A program made the translations under genes and the position numbers. This document shows, piece by piece, positions 45,184-57,542 of a stretch of DNA of 64,000 nucleotides. Where the stretch lies: NCBI GenBank assembly GCA_003024785.1, contig PUQB01000437.1, positions 62,001 through 126,000 of the forward strand, written 5' to 3'. The DNA comes from Selaginella tamariscina (lineage: Eukaryota > Streptophyta > Lycopodiopsida > Selaginellales > Selaginellaceae). Every line of letters begins with the position of its first letter. Position 1 is the stretch's first letter. The notes beneath the pieces were generated by a model. It saw only the letters and a program-made list of their open reading frames with translations. It had not been told where the DNA came from and made no database searches.

Positions 45184-45263
45184 TCAAACCATCTATCGGT
45201 ATATTCTTACAAAAAGCAAGAACTTCTAAATTAGACCTGTGTTTAGGTTTAGGGCTATTGTGA

Positions 45264-46031
45264 ATGGCGTACGAAGTGTGCAGCCACAAGGGGAGGAGGC
45301 CATACAAGAGGACAGGATCCTAGCAGTCTCCAATGTAACATACAGCATATTTGCCATATTTGATGGGCACGGTGGCTCACAGGCAAGTGATTATGCACTA
45401 GCTTGTTTATACCAAAGATTTCTTCACCATATAAATCGTCAAAGAAATCAAGGTGAGAATCAATCCACAATCCTGAAAAACATATTAAGTTCAGCTATAG
45501 GGACATAGAAAGTGAGTTACTTAATAATAACGTAGCCGCTGGAACGACAGCTTGTGTTGCAGTCGTAACTGGTAACTTGATACTTGTTGCAAATGTGGGG
45601 GACTCCAGAGCAATTCTATGCGGTAGCCAATTGTTACGGATGAGCAGAGATCACCATCCGTACGTACCGGAGGAAAGGTCAAGGATCCAATCCTGTGGAG
45701 GGAAGATTACCGAGATGGGAAACTGTGGGTTATTGTTGAGGATGGAAAGCACATGGGTCCTTTTGAGTGTACAAGAGCACTTGGAGATTGTTATTTGAAG
45801 CGCTATGGAATGTGTGGTGAGCCTGAGTTCATGGAATGGAAGCTACATGATGGTGACTGTTTTAAGTATCTTGTGGTTGCCTCTGATGGTGTGTTTGAGA
45901 GGCTTACCACGGAAGACGTGGGGGGATTGGTGATGCAAGGAGGTTGTGGTGTGGCTGCGAGGGTTGTGCAAAGAGCTGTTGAATTGGGGACTTGTGATAA
46001 TGTATCTTTAATTGTGGTAAAGCTATGCTGA
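45264..46031 (+). CDS. PP2C-type protein phosphatase, frame-disrupted
   Basis: Metal-dependent Ser/Thr phosphatase of the PPM/PP2C family. Motifs in order: SHKGRRPYK/EDRI (start ATG 45264, then a frame change), FAIFDGHGG (metal-binding Asp), AAGTTACVAVV, LVANVGDSRAILC, DHHPYVPEER, ECTRALGD, YLVVASDGVFE and CDNVSLIVV. About 255 residues, a minimal catalytic domain without regulatory extensions. Three one-base breaks occur: near 45308 (PYK to EDRI), at the GGG run 45500-45502, and at the GGG run 45717-45719. No intron seen. The regular motif spacing argues that the breaks are recent or are sequence errors. Confidence 0.85.
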
Positions 46032-46039
46032 TTGTTTTT

Positions 46040-46560
46040 CATCGAGTTATTTTACAATGTTAAACATTAAATTATAAAATATGAGTATCTATATATCATA
46101 ATTTAAATTAATATTAGTATATTCTGATCTTATTTCTTAAACAGAATTTATAATGAAGAATATAACACACACACACACACATATAGTTTTTGAACATATT
46201 TAACACATAAGCACGTTAATTAATTAAAGATATTATATAACGACATATATAGATGCATATTCATATTTAAGAATTTAAATGGTATAAAATAGCATTAATA
46301 ACAAAGACATATATATGGGAATTTTAAAGTAATTTTTTACATTCCCACATACGTACTTAAACTTAAATTTTTAAGTATATATACTTAAATCAAAATTTAG
46401 TTAAGCAAATTTGATTCGCACATATTTACTTAAATCTGCTCACTTAACTAAATTTTAAATATTTTAGTTCAAAACTTAAGGGGGGGGGGGGGGTGGTTCG
46501 TTTAACTTTTAAGTTTTTCCTTAAATCTTGATGCATGCGAATATCCTTCTAGTGTTCATC
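46040..46560. other. AT-rich intergenic DNA with a G-run
   Basis: No gene. A run of 14 G at about 46481-46494, then GTGGTTCGTTTAACTTTTAA, which may be the left end of the Harbinger-like element. Confidence 0.5.
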
Positions 46561-48320
46561 CTCACTAGGGTAGTCTCATGGCTGGTCGGAGTTCAGGCAT
46601 GCGCGGGCGTGGAGCAGGAGGGGGCCAGGGTTTGGAGCTTGGAGAAAAAAAAGAAAGCTTAGAACATCAATCAAAGCATGACGAGTTTACTCAGTGAGGA
46701 GAATTCTCTCATGGCAGCCAGGAATGAGCAAACACTTGCCCTACAGCAGGAGCTTCTTCAGGTTGAGAAACAGAAAGCTGCCTCATTGACAAGCTCGGAG
46801 TTGGCTTTTGTAATTGTGAACATATCCAAGTCCTTGTGTAGCTTTCTAGCTGCAGAGGAAAGTCGCCGAGGTCCGCCGGGCTCCTAGATTGTTCATTCTT
46901 GTTTGTTCATGCACTTGAGGCTTAACTTTATGTTTTTGGTTCATGCACTTCAACTATTCACTCGATGTTTTTTCTTCTAGGGGAAGCCAATGCCCTTGAG
47001 TCCTTGAGGCTCTGAGCCGTCAAGAGCTGAGCCGCTGAGCCAGCGCGAGACCGAGTCTCAAAGTTCACGGAGTCAGGAACTTTCTGAGCTGATCCTCACC
47101 ACTTTTGTAGGTCAGTCTTTGCTTTTGGCATTAGAGGGATTCAGGAAGCTTGACGATGATAAGAGTCCTTTGATTGTTAGCCTGTTTGAGGATGAGAGTT
47201 TAGAGGAGCAGGTTGGAGCAGCTGTCATTGCAAAATAGCATTGCACAGGGATCTAGTGGGTGAAAGCCAAGGTGCTGACAAGTTTGGCGTTGGAGAATCG
47301 ACTACACACGAGATCGTTGTGGAGACAACTACTGCTATTGTGAAGTGCCTTGGACACAAGATCCATTTCCCAGAAACAGAGGAGGAGGTTCGAGTTGTGG
47401 CAGAGGAGTTTCAGAGGATCAGCAAAACTCGGCTTCCTAACGTAGTAGGGGTGATTGATTGTTCACATTTCGAGATCACCCGTCCGCCGACGGAGGATGG
47501 TGCAGACTATTTTGGTCGCAAACAAAGGTACTCAGTGATCATGTAAGCAATTTGCAACGCGAAGAAACAATTCTTGAGTGTTTATGCTGGCTGGCCAGGT
47601 GATCCTTCGTTAGTTTTGTTTTATACTGGTTTTACAGGCAGAGTCCATGATATGCAGGTTTTTTGCAACTCATCTCTCTGAAACAAGCTCGTCAACAGCG
47701 AGCTCCTTCAAGCACCTCTGGAGCTTGCCTATGACAATATAATTAAGCCATACTTGGTCGGAGATAAAGGGTACCAGTTGCAACAACATTTGATGGTTCC
47801 ATATCCGAGTGAGCTTTTCGGTTTTTCAAGTTTTGTAATACTCAGGAAGAGAGTTTCTATAGGCCGGAATCTGTCCATGGCGGAGTCCAAGTTCAACACT
47901 TAATTGGATTGTGATTGAGCAAAGTTTGAACTTCTGAAAATGAAGTTCAGATGTTTAGATCCAATTGAAGTATTTATTGAACGTCATCAATAGTTGCTGC
48001 ATTTTACACAACTTCGTAATAGATGTTGGTGAAGCAGATGTTCAAGAAGAGATCCGAGATTGGAGAGTTGAGGTTCAGAGACGGAGGCACTTGAGACTTT
48101 TGTGGACTATGGCGACCTTGTGGTGTTAGCTGAAGAGCTTGCAGAGGAGGTTTTTTGTTTGCGCCATAGAAACCCTAATTTTTGAATTTGAAAATTTTAG
48201 ATTTCTCAGGAATTTTTTTAACTGGGAAGGTAATAAAATTAGGTACTTAACCTAAATTTTAGGTTAAGTTTCCAAATTTCACTTAAAAACCTACTTTAAA
48301 TTTAAGTTACTTAACTAAAT
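46481..48320 (+). mobile_element. PIF/Harbinger-like DNA transposon, degenerate
   Basis: Transposase remains: a coiled N-terminal part (46678-46887), then 47241-47546 with LPNVVGVIDCSHFEI (first catalytic Asp of the HARBI1-type DDE nuclease), a second Asp in GFTGRVHDMQVF (about 47636-47665) and GDKGYQLQQHLMVPY (about 47760-47805). Several stops and frameshifts; I could not find the Glu region. The flanks (GGTGGTTCGTTTAACTTTTA left; TTTAAGTTACTTAACTAAAT right, about 48298-48320) are weakly inverted and may be the ends, but no target duplication is clear. Confidence 0.7.
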
Positions 48321-49199
48321 ACATGTGCCCTGTGTCAAATAGAACTTGAATCATCAACTGAAGTATATCATATAATAAATCATAAATAAAAAATAGGATA
48401 CAATATTTATTTTCTTAAATGATTTTTAAGCTTATTCTATATTAAAACCTTTAATTATAATTTAATTATGACTTAAATTAAGTAGTATATTCTATAAAGT
48501 TTGTGTTCAGGCTTTTATTAATGATGTCATCATGCTAATAGAAGCAAATTATGAGTTTTACATTATTTATTCTGGTTGTTCTATTTTTTAATAAATAAGA
48601 AATTATTATACTAAGGAGGTAGTATAATATATTTTCACTTGTTATATAACAATATACACTAAACTGGTGAAATATTGAAGTTTAATTCCTTTATGCATAA
48701 CAAACAAACTAAATGTTCTTATAAAGTTAAATAAATTATATTAAAAATGTGGTTAATAATGGTCATGGATGTGCTTATATTTCTAACATTTTTATTAATA
48801 ATTATAATTTTCACATTAAATTACAACATCTTAAAATATGCACATATTAATAACATTAAACTTTAACAATATTGATTTTTAATCTGAAAACAACAGTTTA
48901 TATCAAGAAGTATTTTCCATATCTTTTTAGTTATTAATTCTACATTGTTATAAGAAAATAATAATATGCAAATTAAAAATTTATTTTGTATTTTATAAGT
49001 TAAATTAACTATTTGTCTAATCAAAGTTAACATATCAAATATTAAAGATTTGAACACTTCTTCACCAATAAATTTTTATTTTTTTTTCTTAAAATTTTCC
49101 TGTTTAGTGCCCTTAATCAATTACTTTTACTGTATTATATTGAACATGTTAAGAATATATTAAATGTATTTTAAATCATATAAAAATGTCACCTATATC

Positions 49200-49249
<50 letters not shown>

Positions 49250-49585
49250 ATAAATATACATATATGCATGTCACATTCATATGTGTATAAAGATTATATA
49301 AACACATAAAAATTTGTATTAAGTAATCAAAAAGTAAAGCACTATACATATACTATGAATTTATAAAAAATAAAATATAAATTAATTATAAATATTAAGG
49401 GATTTATTATTAAAAAGGATTTTCTTTTAAAAAAAAAACCTTGACAACATACTAGGCTATATACATCACACACATGCGCATATAAATGTAAATTTATATA
49501 TATTGTATGTGATATTATTAATATATTTTTCATTTTTCATAAATAATATTAATGTGTAACTGAGGGTTAGGGTACAGGGTTTGGA
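48321..49585. other. AT-rich intergenic DNA
   Basis: No gene seen. Microsatellite (TA)n(GA)n at 49200-49250. GGGTTAGGGTACAGGGTTT at about 49564-49582, just before the SPOUT1 start, resembles the telo-box element common in promoters of plant translation-related genes. Confidence 0.5.
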
Positions 49586-50427
49586 ATGGGGAAGAAGAAG
49601 AAACGAGGGGGAGATGCTGCAGTGGAGGAGCCGGAAGCAAAGAAGAGCAATTTATCACAGGAGGCTTCTACCGGCCGGAATTACACAGTGAGTATAGCCG
49701 TATCTGGTTCTGTAATCAACAATGCGCAGTCTTTAGAACTCGCAACACGGGTATGTAGACGTTTATATACATATTATATATTTATACATTCATCAGCTTG
49801 CAGGTCAGATTGCCAGAGCTGCCACTATATTCAGAATTGATGAGGTATTTCTTTATCCATGGTAGGAAACATAGATTGATATTGCTAAAACCATATGTAT
49901 CAGATCATCCATTAGATAAAGAATCCTCTTACGTGTGTGTGTGTGATATATACATACATTTGTAATGTGAGTCTAGACTTTTATTAGCAACTATATATAT
50001 TTAGTTATTGTGGGAACAAGATTGTTATGTTAATTATTGTGAAGCATTTATATATATATAAATGTTATGCAGATAATAGTGTTTGATGACGGGGAGAGCT
50101 CGATGAGCTCGTTCCAAAGAACAGTATGGGGAAGGGAGACGGGAGAGAGAACAGGTGGTGAGTTTCTAGCTAGAGTTTTACGTTATTTGGAAGTCCCACA
50201 GTACCTACGGCGTGCACTCATTCCAATGAACAAGAGCCTCAGATATGCGGTACTTAGTGGTGATTAAGAGATTCATATACATATACATACGCATATTATA
50301 CACACATATGCCTGCATGTCTATCTATGTATCTGTATGCAGGGGCAGCTTCCTCCTCTGGATGCACCTCACCACTTGCGTAAGCACGCTTGGTTGCCATA
50401 TCGAGAAGGTAGGATACATATACACGT

Positions 50428-50462
<35 letters not shown>

Positions 50463-51123
50463 AGAAATGGTGCAGGTGTTGTTTCGAACGAGGCTCTTGG
50501 TGGAGCTGGATCATATGTTGATGTAGGACTTGATCAGGTATTATTTTTGTATCATTATAATTACGACTTAATATTTTACTTTGTTATAATTAGGATGCAA
50601 TTATCAAAGAGAAATTAGATCCAGGAACCAGGGTTACAGTTGCTATGGGGGACTCAAACAATGCTTTTAAGCAAGGTGAATACATATATATATATACAAA
50701 TATAATATTCTCGGTAATAATATGTTGTGTCATGTATCTTTGTATCTATTGTTTATGTTATTAGTGTAGATTTGTTAATCTTTTAGGACAAAAGCTTAAT
50801 ATTGTGACACCATCAACACCAAGAGAATATACTGGATTATATTGGGGATATGCTGTCCGAGTTGTCAATCGACTTTCTGATATATTTTCCGGTCCTTTTG
50901 AAGTACGTATTTTTGTTATTTACAAAATTACATTCCTATATTTATTCAGTATTTGCCAAGTATTCATTGTTAGTTACTCATTATATAATATAATATTTGC
51001 AGACCGGCTACGATTACACCATAGGCACGTCTGAACATGGGCAGAGGATTTCTACACGTGATCTCCATATTCCAAACTTTAAGTAAAGGCTTTTATATAT
51101 TCGCAATACATACATACTTACAT

Positions 51124-51162
<39 letters not shown>

Positions 51163-51501
51163 CTTATTTTGCAGTTACATAAACACACACATACACACTG
51201 TCTCTGTGTGTGAGCGCGCCTGTGTTTGAATTGTTCTGAATTTGTGAGTGGTCATGCAGGCATTTGCTACTTGTTTTTGGAGGTCCAGCTGGTTTGGAGG
51301 AAAGCATGGCCCTTGACCAAACAGCTAAAGTAAGTTTGTGTGTGTGTGTGTGTGTGAGAGAGGAGAGAGAGAGAGAAGGCTGTTCTTTGTGGAACAGGTG
51401 AATGATGTGAAGGGTCTGTTTAACATATACCTCAATACTTGTCCTAATCAAGGCTCGAGAACTATACGCACAGAGGTAAGCCGCACACACCCACACACAC
51501 G

Positions 51502-51542
<41 letters not shown>

Positions 51543-51692
51543 AAGATGTTATTAAAAGTATATATACAGCCATGAGTTTTTATGTTTTTATAGGAAGCTA
51601 TTCTTATATCTCTTCAGTTTTTGCAAGAGCCCTTATCAGAGGCTGTTAGTTTACACTTGCAATGGGAAACAACCAGAACCTTGATTCACTAA
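49586..51692 (+). CDS. SPOUT1: SPOUT-domain RNA methyltransferase (SPOUT1/C9orf114 type)
   Basis: Knotted SPOUT-fold methyltransferase of the C9orf114/CENP-32 family, a presumed RNA methyltransferase. Eleven exons with consensus splice sites and no frame error: 49586-49750, 49797-49844, 50073-50249, 50342-50408, 50476-50537, 50594-50675, 50787-50902, 51003-51082, 51260-51329, 51398-51475, 51594-51692. A basic N-terminus (MGKKKKRGG) is followed by YTVSIAVSGSVINNAQSLEL, then IIVFDDGE, PPLDAPHHLRKH, GLYWGYAVRVVNRLS, HLLLVFGGPAGLEES (the glycine-rich SAM-binding knot) and NTCPNQGSRTIRTEEA. About 343 residues. Introns are short and carry TA, TG and GA repeats. The clean reading makes this a good reference for sequence quality. 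Confidence 0.93.
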
Positions 51693-51945
51693 TCTCATTG
51701 TGTTTAAATATTTAGAAAACTAATATAAGTTCCTAAGTCATATTCTGAATTTATCAATATATATGCCGAAAATTAAATAATTTAATATTGTGAACACTCT
51801 TTGATGTTTTAGAAAAAAATTTAATAAATTAAAAGAACTATATGTCTAAGTATATATACACATTCTTTATATATAGTACATTCCAACATCAACATTTGTT
51901 TAATAAAATAATGCTTAAATTCGAATAATATTTAAAGGGTATTAT

Positions 51946-54900
51946 TTAAAACTTCCAAAATTTGAAGTTATATTTCATTTGTATATGTTGTCCATCAAAA
52001 CTTAATTGGACGTCAAGCCCTTCGGAATTCTTCATCTCAGCTAGCTGCCTGTTCACTTTATCATGATCCATCGTGTGCATCATCCCTGCAACAAAATAAA
52101 ATGTGTATCACACATAATACACAACTCAAATATGTGTGTGCACAAAGAAAAGTTTTTACCTGTGAGAAGTGCACGTCTTGGTCGGACTTTCCTAACAGCA
52201 TCTAGTGCCTGAAAGACGGATTGGTATATTAGATGTACGTCTCTGTGTGTGTGTGTGTGTGTGTGCGTGCGTGCGTGTGTGTGACGTACCTGTGGAAGGG
52301 AAAAATGAGTTGGGCTAGGACGATCTGGTCGGAGAGCATCCTACGTAAAAATAAAACAAATCAGATCTTGCTTCACAATCGTGTGTCTGGGTGTGTGGTG
52401 TGAGAGAGAGAGAGAGAGTGAACTTACAACAATGAAAAGCTCACAGTTCTCTAGAAGTGGATATGTCTCGTCTGGAATCTCGCTTACATCGCTGTAAATA
52501 GTATACAATATGTTAGGATTAAGCATTAAATAATATTGCATAAATATTCAATCCTTGCATGCACAAAGTACATTAATATATAGTATTGAAAGTTCAATGC
52601 ATGTAGATGATGTATGAGAGAGAGATTCGTCTTTATGTCTTATGTAGAGGCTATTTTCGTTACCTGATGTAGCATAAGTCGGCTATTCGAAATCCAAGTG
52701 AACGATACCCAGTACCGTGCCACACTGGCAAGGGTGTAATCTACAGTTTTACATGTTATTACATATCACGCACACACCCACACATGTTAAATTGATTAAG
52801 CTTACTTTGAGAAGATTACAAATCTAAAAGTTATTATATATCACACACACACATAATTGATTAAACTTACTTTGAGATTGTTCACATAGAAAGCTTGCTC
52901 ATCAATCATCTTGAAGTCCAATTGAGACACAGCCGTTCCCTCCATGATAACACTTGTATCAACCAAATAGTAATGCGTCTTTTGCAGTACCTGTCCTAAT
53001 AATGCTTCATACGTTATCTATGATATAATATCTGAAGTTACATTCTATATCGTTTTATATTCAATAATTTAATATAGTAAATCATAAACTATGTGTATAC
53101 ACACACACACACACACTACTACTACTACCTCGAAATCCCGTTGTGCAACGTATATAGGGATCGTATTCTGAATATTGTTGGTCCAGTCACGAAGGTCATC
53201 CAAGCCTTCAAAGAAAAAAAATATTAAAATTAACAACATTAAAAGACAAAACTAAGTCATTAATATCTGATTATAGTGTCACTAAGAAAAGCTCACCACC
53301 AATAGCATCTGCATGAGAATGCGTGATGACAACCGCATCCAGTTGCCTGATCCTGTTCCGAGAAGCATGTAAGAAATCTATGTATGCAAACATCTCGTGT
53401 GTAGATGTGTGTTTGTGTGTCTATAGAGAGAGACGGGGCGATGACATATGTAAATATAAGAAACCAGTACCCGTAGGTTGGAAACCATTGAAGTGCGCTA
53501 TGGTAGAAGAATCTACATAAATAGAGAAAGCATTTAGCGACAAAAGAAGTTTTATGGTCTTCAAATAATGGTAACAACTTTAACCACCTAATGCATCACA
53601 CAAGCCAATATATATCTTTCATGTGGACACAAACATACACACAAACACACACACGCATACAAACACACATATGTAAACAGTACTCACAAGATGGTCATAC
53701 TTGCCAGCGTCAATGAGTATGTTCATCCTTTTGCCATCAGGTTTTGGATATCGTACGATTATACTTGTATTTCGCCTTCTGTTCTTTTCCCAAATTGTGC
53801 AGCAGCAAAGCAAACCTGTTTTACATAATTTTAATAATATACTTAGATTTATGTATATACATATATATGCAAACACACTCGTATACCTAATACACACCAC
53901 ATACACACATATTAGATACTTACAGAGCATCTTTTGTAGCGGTTGGTGAGGCAACTAACTCTTGGGATGCCTTCACTGGTGCCAGTTCCCAGGAATATAA
54001 CATCGAAACATTTCTGATGCATATTTAATTCTTCACGTTGCAATCCAAATGCTGAAGTTTCTGAAGGTGGCACATTTATCTCCTTTAAAAGCAAATCGAA
54101 GAATCAACCAAATGTGTGTGTGTGCGCGCACGGATGAATGCTGTGCCTTTGTATGTGCGGGCATATGCACACGCAAACACACGCACGAACGCACGCACAC
54201 CCACGCGGGTGCGTTCTTAGAGCCGACTACAGGAAAGAAGAGAAAATTAAAGTCCTCTCTGGAAATGAGCATGTATCTGTCTGTAACATACGCTACATAC
54301 AGTGTATATATGCACATTTCTGCATCTATAGTGTACCAATTTATATATGTATAAAAACGCATACACATAATACACGCATATACATGTATATATGGAGAGT
54401 TATTGAGGTTTTAAAACATTCTAGTACCCAAATGGAAAAAAGGAGAAGAATAACCGTAGATATGATATGTACATTTATGCATCCACAGAAACACACGCAC
54501 ACATACACGTATAGAGAGAGTTCGATTAAAGGAGAAGAGAAATATAGGTAAATGAGACTAAAGAAAAATTAACTTTATCTTTATAGAAGACTGCACATTC
54601 TTCGTTAACAAAAATAAAAACGCAAGCATTTATACAAATTTATCTAAAAATTCTACTTGCACGCACGCGCACACCCACACATATACATAGAGAGAGAGAG
54701 AATATATACAAGTCCTCTAAAGCTAAAAATGAACTACATGTAAATTCTTTGTTCGCAAAAAACACACACAAAACAAAACAAAACAAAACAAAATAAAAAA
54801 TAGAAGTTTTTGTGCCTATATGCACACCTATACGCATCGACAATTATTTATCTATAAATAATCTACTTTGTACATACAGTTCTTTATAAAAGCGAATAAA

Positions 54901-55256
54901 GTTTTAAAAAAAATAAAAATTCTTTTGTGTATGTGTGTTGATGCTCAACAATCCATATATATTTATCTTAAAAATGCAAATTTGTATATAGAGACTGTAT
55001 GTCAAGGTCCCACTAAACTAAGTCTGCATGTACAGGCATATGTCTATATAGAAGTTAGTGTACATTGTATGTGAGAGAGACCTAATACCTGGAATGCGGC
55101 AGTGCAAAGACGCTGCTTGTGAATGGCGAGACGTGCAGCGCCTCTAATTAGTGTCCCCAATTTCATCAATGTCCATCGCTCACCCGCCATAGCCATGTGA
55201 TGCGGCATAGGCGCCGCACACACTGCCATAACATGGATTAACACACCTAAACACAA
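51946..55256 (-). CDS. Metallo-beta-lactamase-fold hydrolase (PhnP/C777.06c type)
   Basis: Predicted cytosolic metallo-hydrolase of the family to which PhnP and yeast C777.06c belong. Twelve exons: 55089-55256, 53934-54082, 53701-53815, 53471-53512, 53297-53352, 53129-53205, 52871-52990, 52664-52740, 52428-52491, 52290-52340, 52160-52208, 51946-52085. Motifs: VIFLGTGTSEGIPRVSCL, ILIDAGKFFYHSALQWFP (across exons 3-4), the metal site VVITHSHADAIGGLDDLRDW, ITPLPVWHGTGYRSLGFRI, LCYISDVSEIP and the C-terminal LLTGMMHTMDH. One frame break in exon 3 at the A4 run (53785-53788 on the plus strand); one extra A restores NRRRNTSI. Other exons join in frame. Several ATGs are possible at the start; the first is 55256. 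Intron 1 is about 1 kb and rich in short repeats. Confidence 0.9.
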
Positions 55257-55277
55257 TTAATTAACTAAACCCCTCCG

Positions 55278-55312
55278 CCTCCTGGGAGTCGAACCGCCCT
55301 CGCGACTCTTGT
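55278..55312 (-). promoter_or_regulatory. B-box-like T-arm motif upstream of the hydrolase gene
   Basis: GGTTCGACTCC on the minus strand (55285-55295), a perfect match to the Pol III B-box GGTTCGANNCC, 29 nt before the first ATG (55256) and in gene orientation. GAGTCG/CGACTC arms could form a hairpin around it. No complete tRNA. Confidence 0.45.
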
Positions 55313-55424
55313 TTGATAAGAATATTCAAAGTACAGAGTATATTTATAAAACATTGCTTTTTGAAAAATTGAAGTATCGATTAAAACGTGACTAACAGTA
55401 GAGTATAACTCCTCAAATATTTAA

Positions 55425-55522
55425 TTAATTGCTCTTCTGCGTCTTTTGCAAGTCGTATACCACGCACAAGTCCGCAGTCTTCATCTTATATATACTTACA
55501 TGTATATGTATTTATATTATAT

Positions 55523-55560
<38 letters not shown>

Positions 55561-56228
55561 ATATATATATATATATATATATAATTAAGTAATTACCTGT
55601 ATGAAATTAATGACTTGCTTAATAATACAACCGGGAAAGCAATTAATCCAGCATAGAAAAGCCACGATTTCTCTGCGGCTTGTGGCTTGGACCACCTTAA
55701 CGTAGAGAGAGAGAGAGAGTCAGCTCAGTGTGTGTGTGTGTGTGTTATACAAAACGTTATACAAGGGACGCAACACACACGGATGTACCTGTGTGAGGTC
55801 CTTAGAACCATCCGCAACCAGATACAAGACGAGATAAAGGACTTCGGTCCAATACAACAATAAGCCATGAAAGGACGATATTGATAATACACTCGGAGTA
55901 GAAAGCTCTGCTATCATTTACATCCTTATGACTTGACTTGTTGGACAGAAATGTGCTGCATTGTACAGATTAATAATTAATAATTAATAATCTCTCTCCA
56001 CAACTGAGAGAGCATTGATACCTGAACATTTGTAACCAGTGACTTGCAATATCAAGCGCCAGTAATCCTATGAATATCATATACTCTTTTCTGAAAATCA
56101 AACAAATGAATATTAAACTATAATGATCATGTATCATACTTAAAGTAATGTTGTGAAGCTTACCTGAAGAAGTGAGAAAGGATCACTAGAAGCGCAGCTG
56201 TACTCACTCTGTTTAAGAAAATAATAAG

Positions 56229-56281
<53 letters not shown>

Positions 56282-57060
56282 AACCTGTCAGTGACCATAT
56301 CAAGAACAGCTCCAAATGTGGATCCTGAAAAGCAAATTCATAAATAATAATTAAACTTAATCTTATGAGCTAAAGTCATACATGTATGTGTCTATTATGT
56401 ACTATGTACACTGTCTTCTGTTGAGTTATAGCGTTTATGGTGTATGCGTGTGTATCTGCGTGTATGCATTTCAATCACACACCACACACACACACATTCC
56501 CGTAGTTAATTATGAAGGTATGGTGAATGTTAGTTTCACTATACACACAGATGCACACACACGCACATATGTAGACTGAATTACGGAAGATATATAAGGT
56601 TGAAGGAATGTATCAAAAACATTGTTATAACATTTTGAAATCCTTTGTGATTGTATGCGTATGTTTGTATGTGCCATGTATATAAATATAAAGACCTTCA
56701 CTATATATCTCATTTATAATATACTTACTTTGATTCAGGAGTTGTGCAAATCGACCATCAAAATAATCACAGACAAAGCTGCTCAAAAAAATTTAAAAAA
56801 AGAGATTAACTTAAACAAAAATAATTTTAAAAAAGTACCTGAAAAAATAGAGAGCAACAAATGCTCTTTTATTATCAAACAAATACCAAATGCGACAAAG
56901 TTCATAAGTATTCTTGCATAACCTTGAGAAATAAAAGTAATTTAGAAAAATAAGTAAATAAATAATCACACACACACACACGTACGCACGCTACACACGC
57001 GCATTGCTTACCAATGAGATTTGGAACATAGAGGTAGATCGGCCATTGCCTCGTCGCCAT
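55425..57060 (-). CDS. PIS: Phosphatidylinositol synthase
   Basis: CDP-diacylglycerol-inositol 3-phosphatidyltransferase; membrane enzyme of the ER making phosphatidylinositol. Nine exons: 57012-57060, 56839-56932, 56729-56778, 56285-56324, 56164-56208, 56022-56090, 55789-55955, 55597-55695, 55425-55484. The start MATRQWPIYLYVPNLIG is the family N-terminus. The CDP-alcohol transferase motif spans exons 3-4 (VCDYFDGRFAQLLNQ, then STFGAVLDMVTDR): the DG and both later Asp are present, but the usual AR of DG-x-x-AR is AQ. C-terminus MKTADLCVVYDLQKTQKSN. Frame breaks: the T3 run at 56877-56879 in exon 2, and at least two in exon 7. Exon 3 has tandem acceptors (GAG|CAG|C) that change the protein by one Ser. 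Confidence 0.9.
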
Positions 57061-57542
57061 TGATCTGCCAACCCTAAACCTTTGAGTAAATCTTGTTTTG
57101 TACTCCATAAATATATCAGAATATTCCCTTTTGATAGTCTTAAAATCAAAGTTATCTTTGAAAATTCGTTAAACATCATTATTATTATATGATTATATAT
57201 TACAATAAAAGAAGATGCTGTCTTTATACATACAGTTCACAACTCGTTATACATATTGACAGAATAGCGGGACACACGTCGTAGCCTTTACAAACATCAC
57301 GTTTCGACCGTTAGATTGCGCACAATCATGCCTCGCAGACCGTTGGATTTCGCGCATTAGTATGTATACACAGGTACATATCCTTACAAGTGCATTATAC
57401 ATACATTAAACACGTCATCCATACACACAAACTACAGACACAGTCATACCCTGTGTGTGTGTGAGAGAGAGGGGAAAGATAGAAGTGTCTCATATCCATT
57501 AATAATAATAAAGAATGAGAAACAAGTAAGAAACAGCAAGGT

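Larger units (their letters stand above)
43030..45220 (-). repeat. Inverted duplication, arm 2
   Basis: Reverse-complement partner of 37895-40078. Ends immediately before the PP2C gene. Confidence 0.9.

Noticed and set aside
46481-48320. Functional HARBI1-type gene
   Set aside because: Several stops and frameshifts and no third catalytic residue found; treated as transposon remains.
54138-54551. 137-codon open frame with many His/Thr/Arg
   Set aside because: Lies in the first intron of the hydrolase gene and consists of CA/GC-rich microsatellite sequence.
55278-55312. tRNA gene on the minus strand
   Set aside because: Only a T-arm-like segment; no A-box, anticodon arm or acceptor stem can be folded. 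The same holds for 2427-2451 and 59197-59222.
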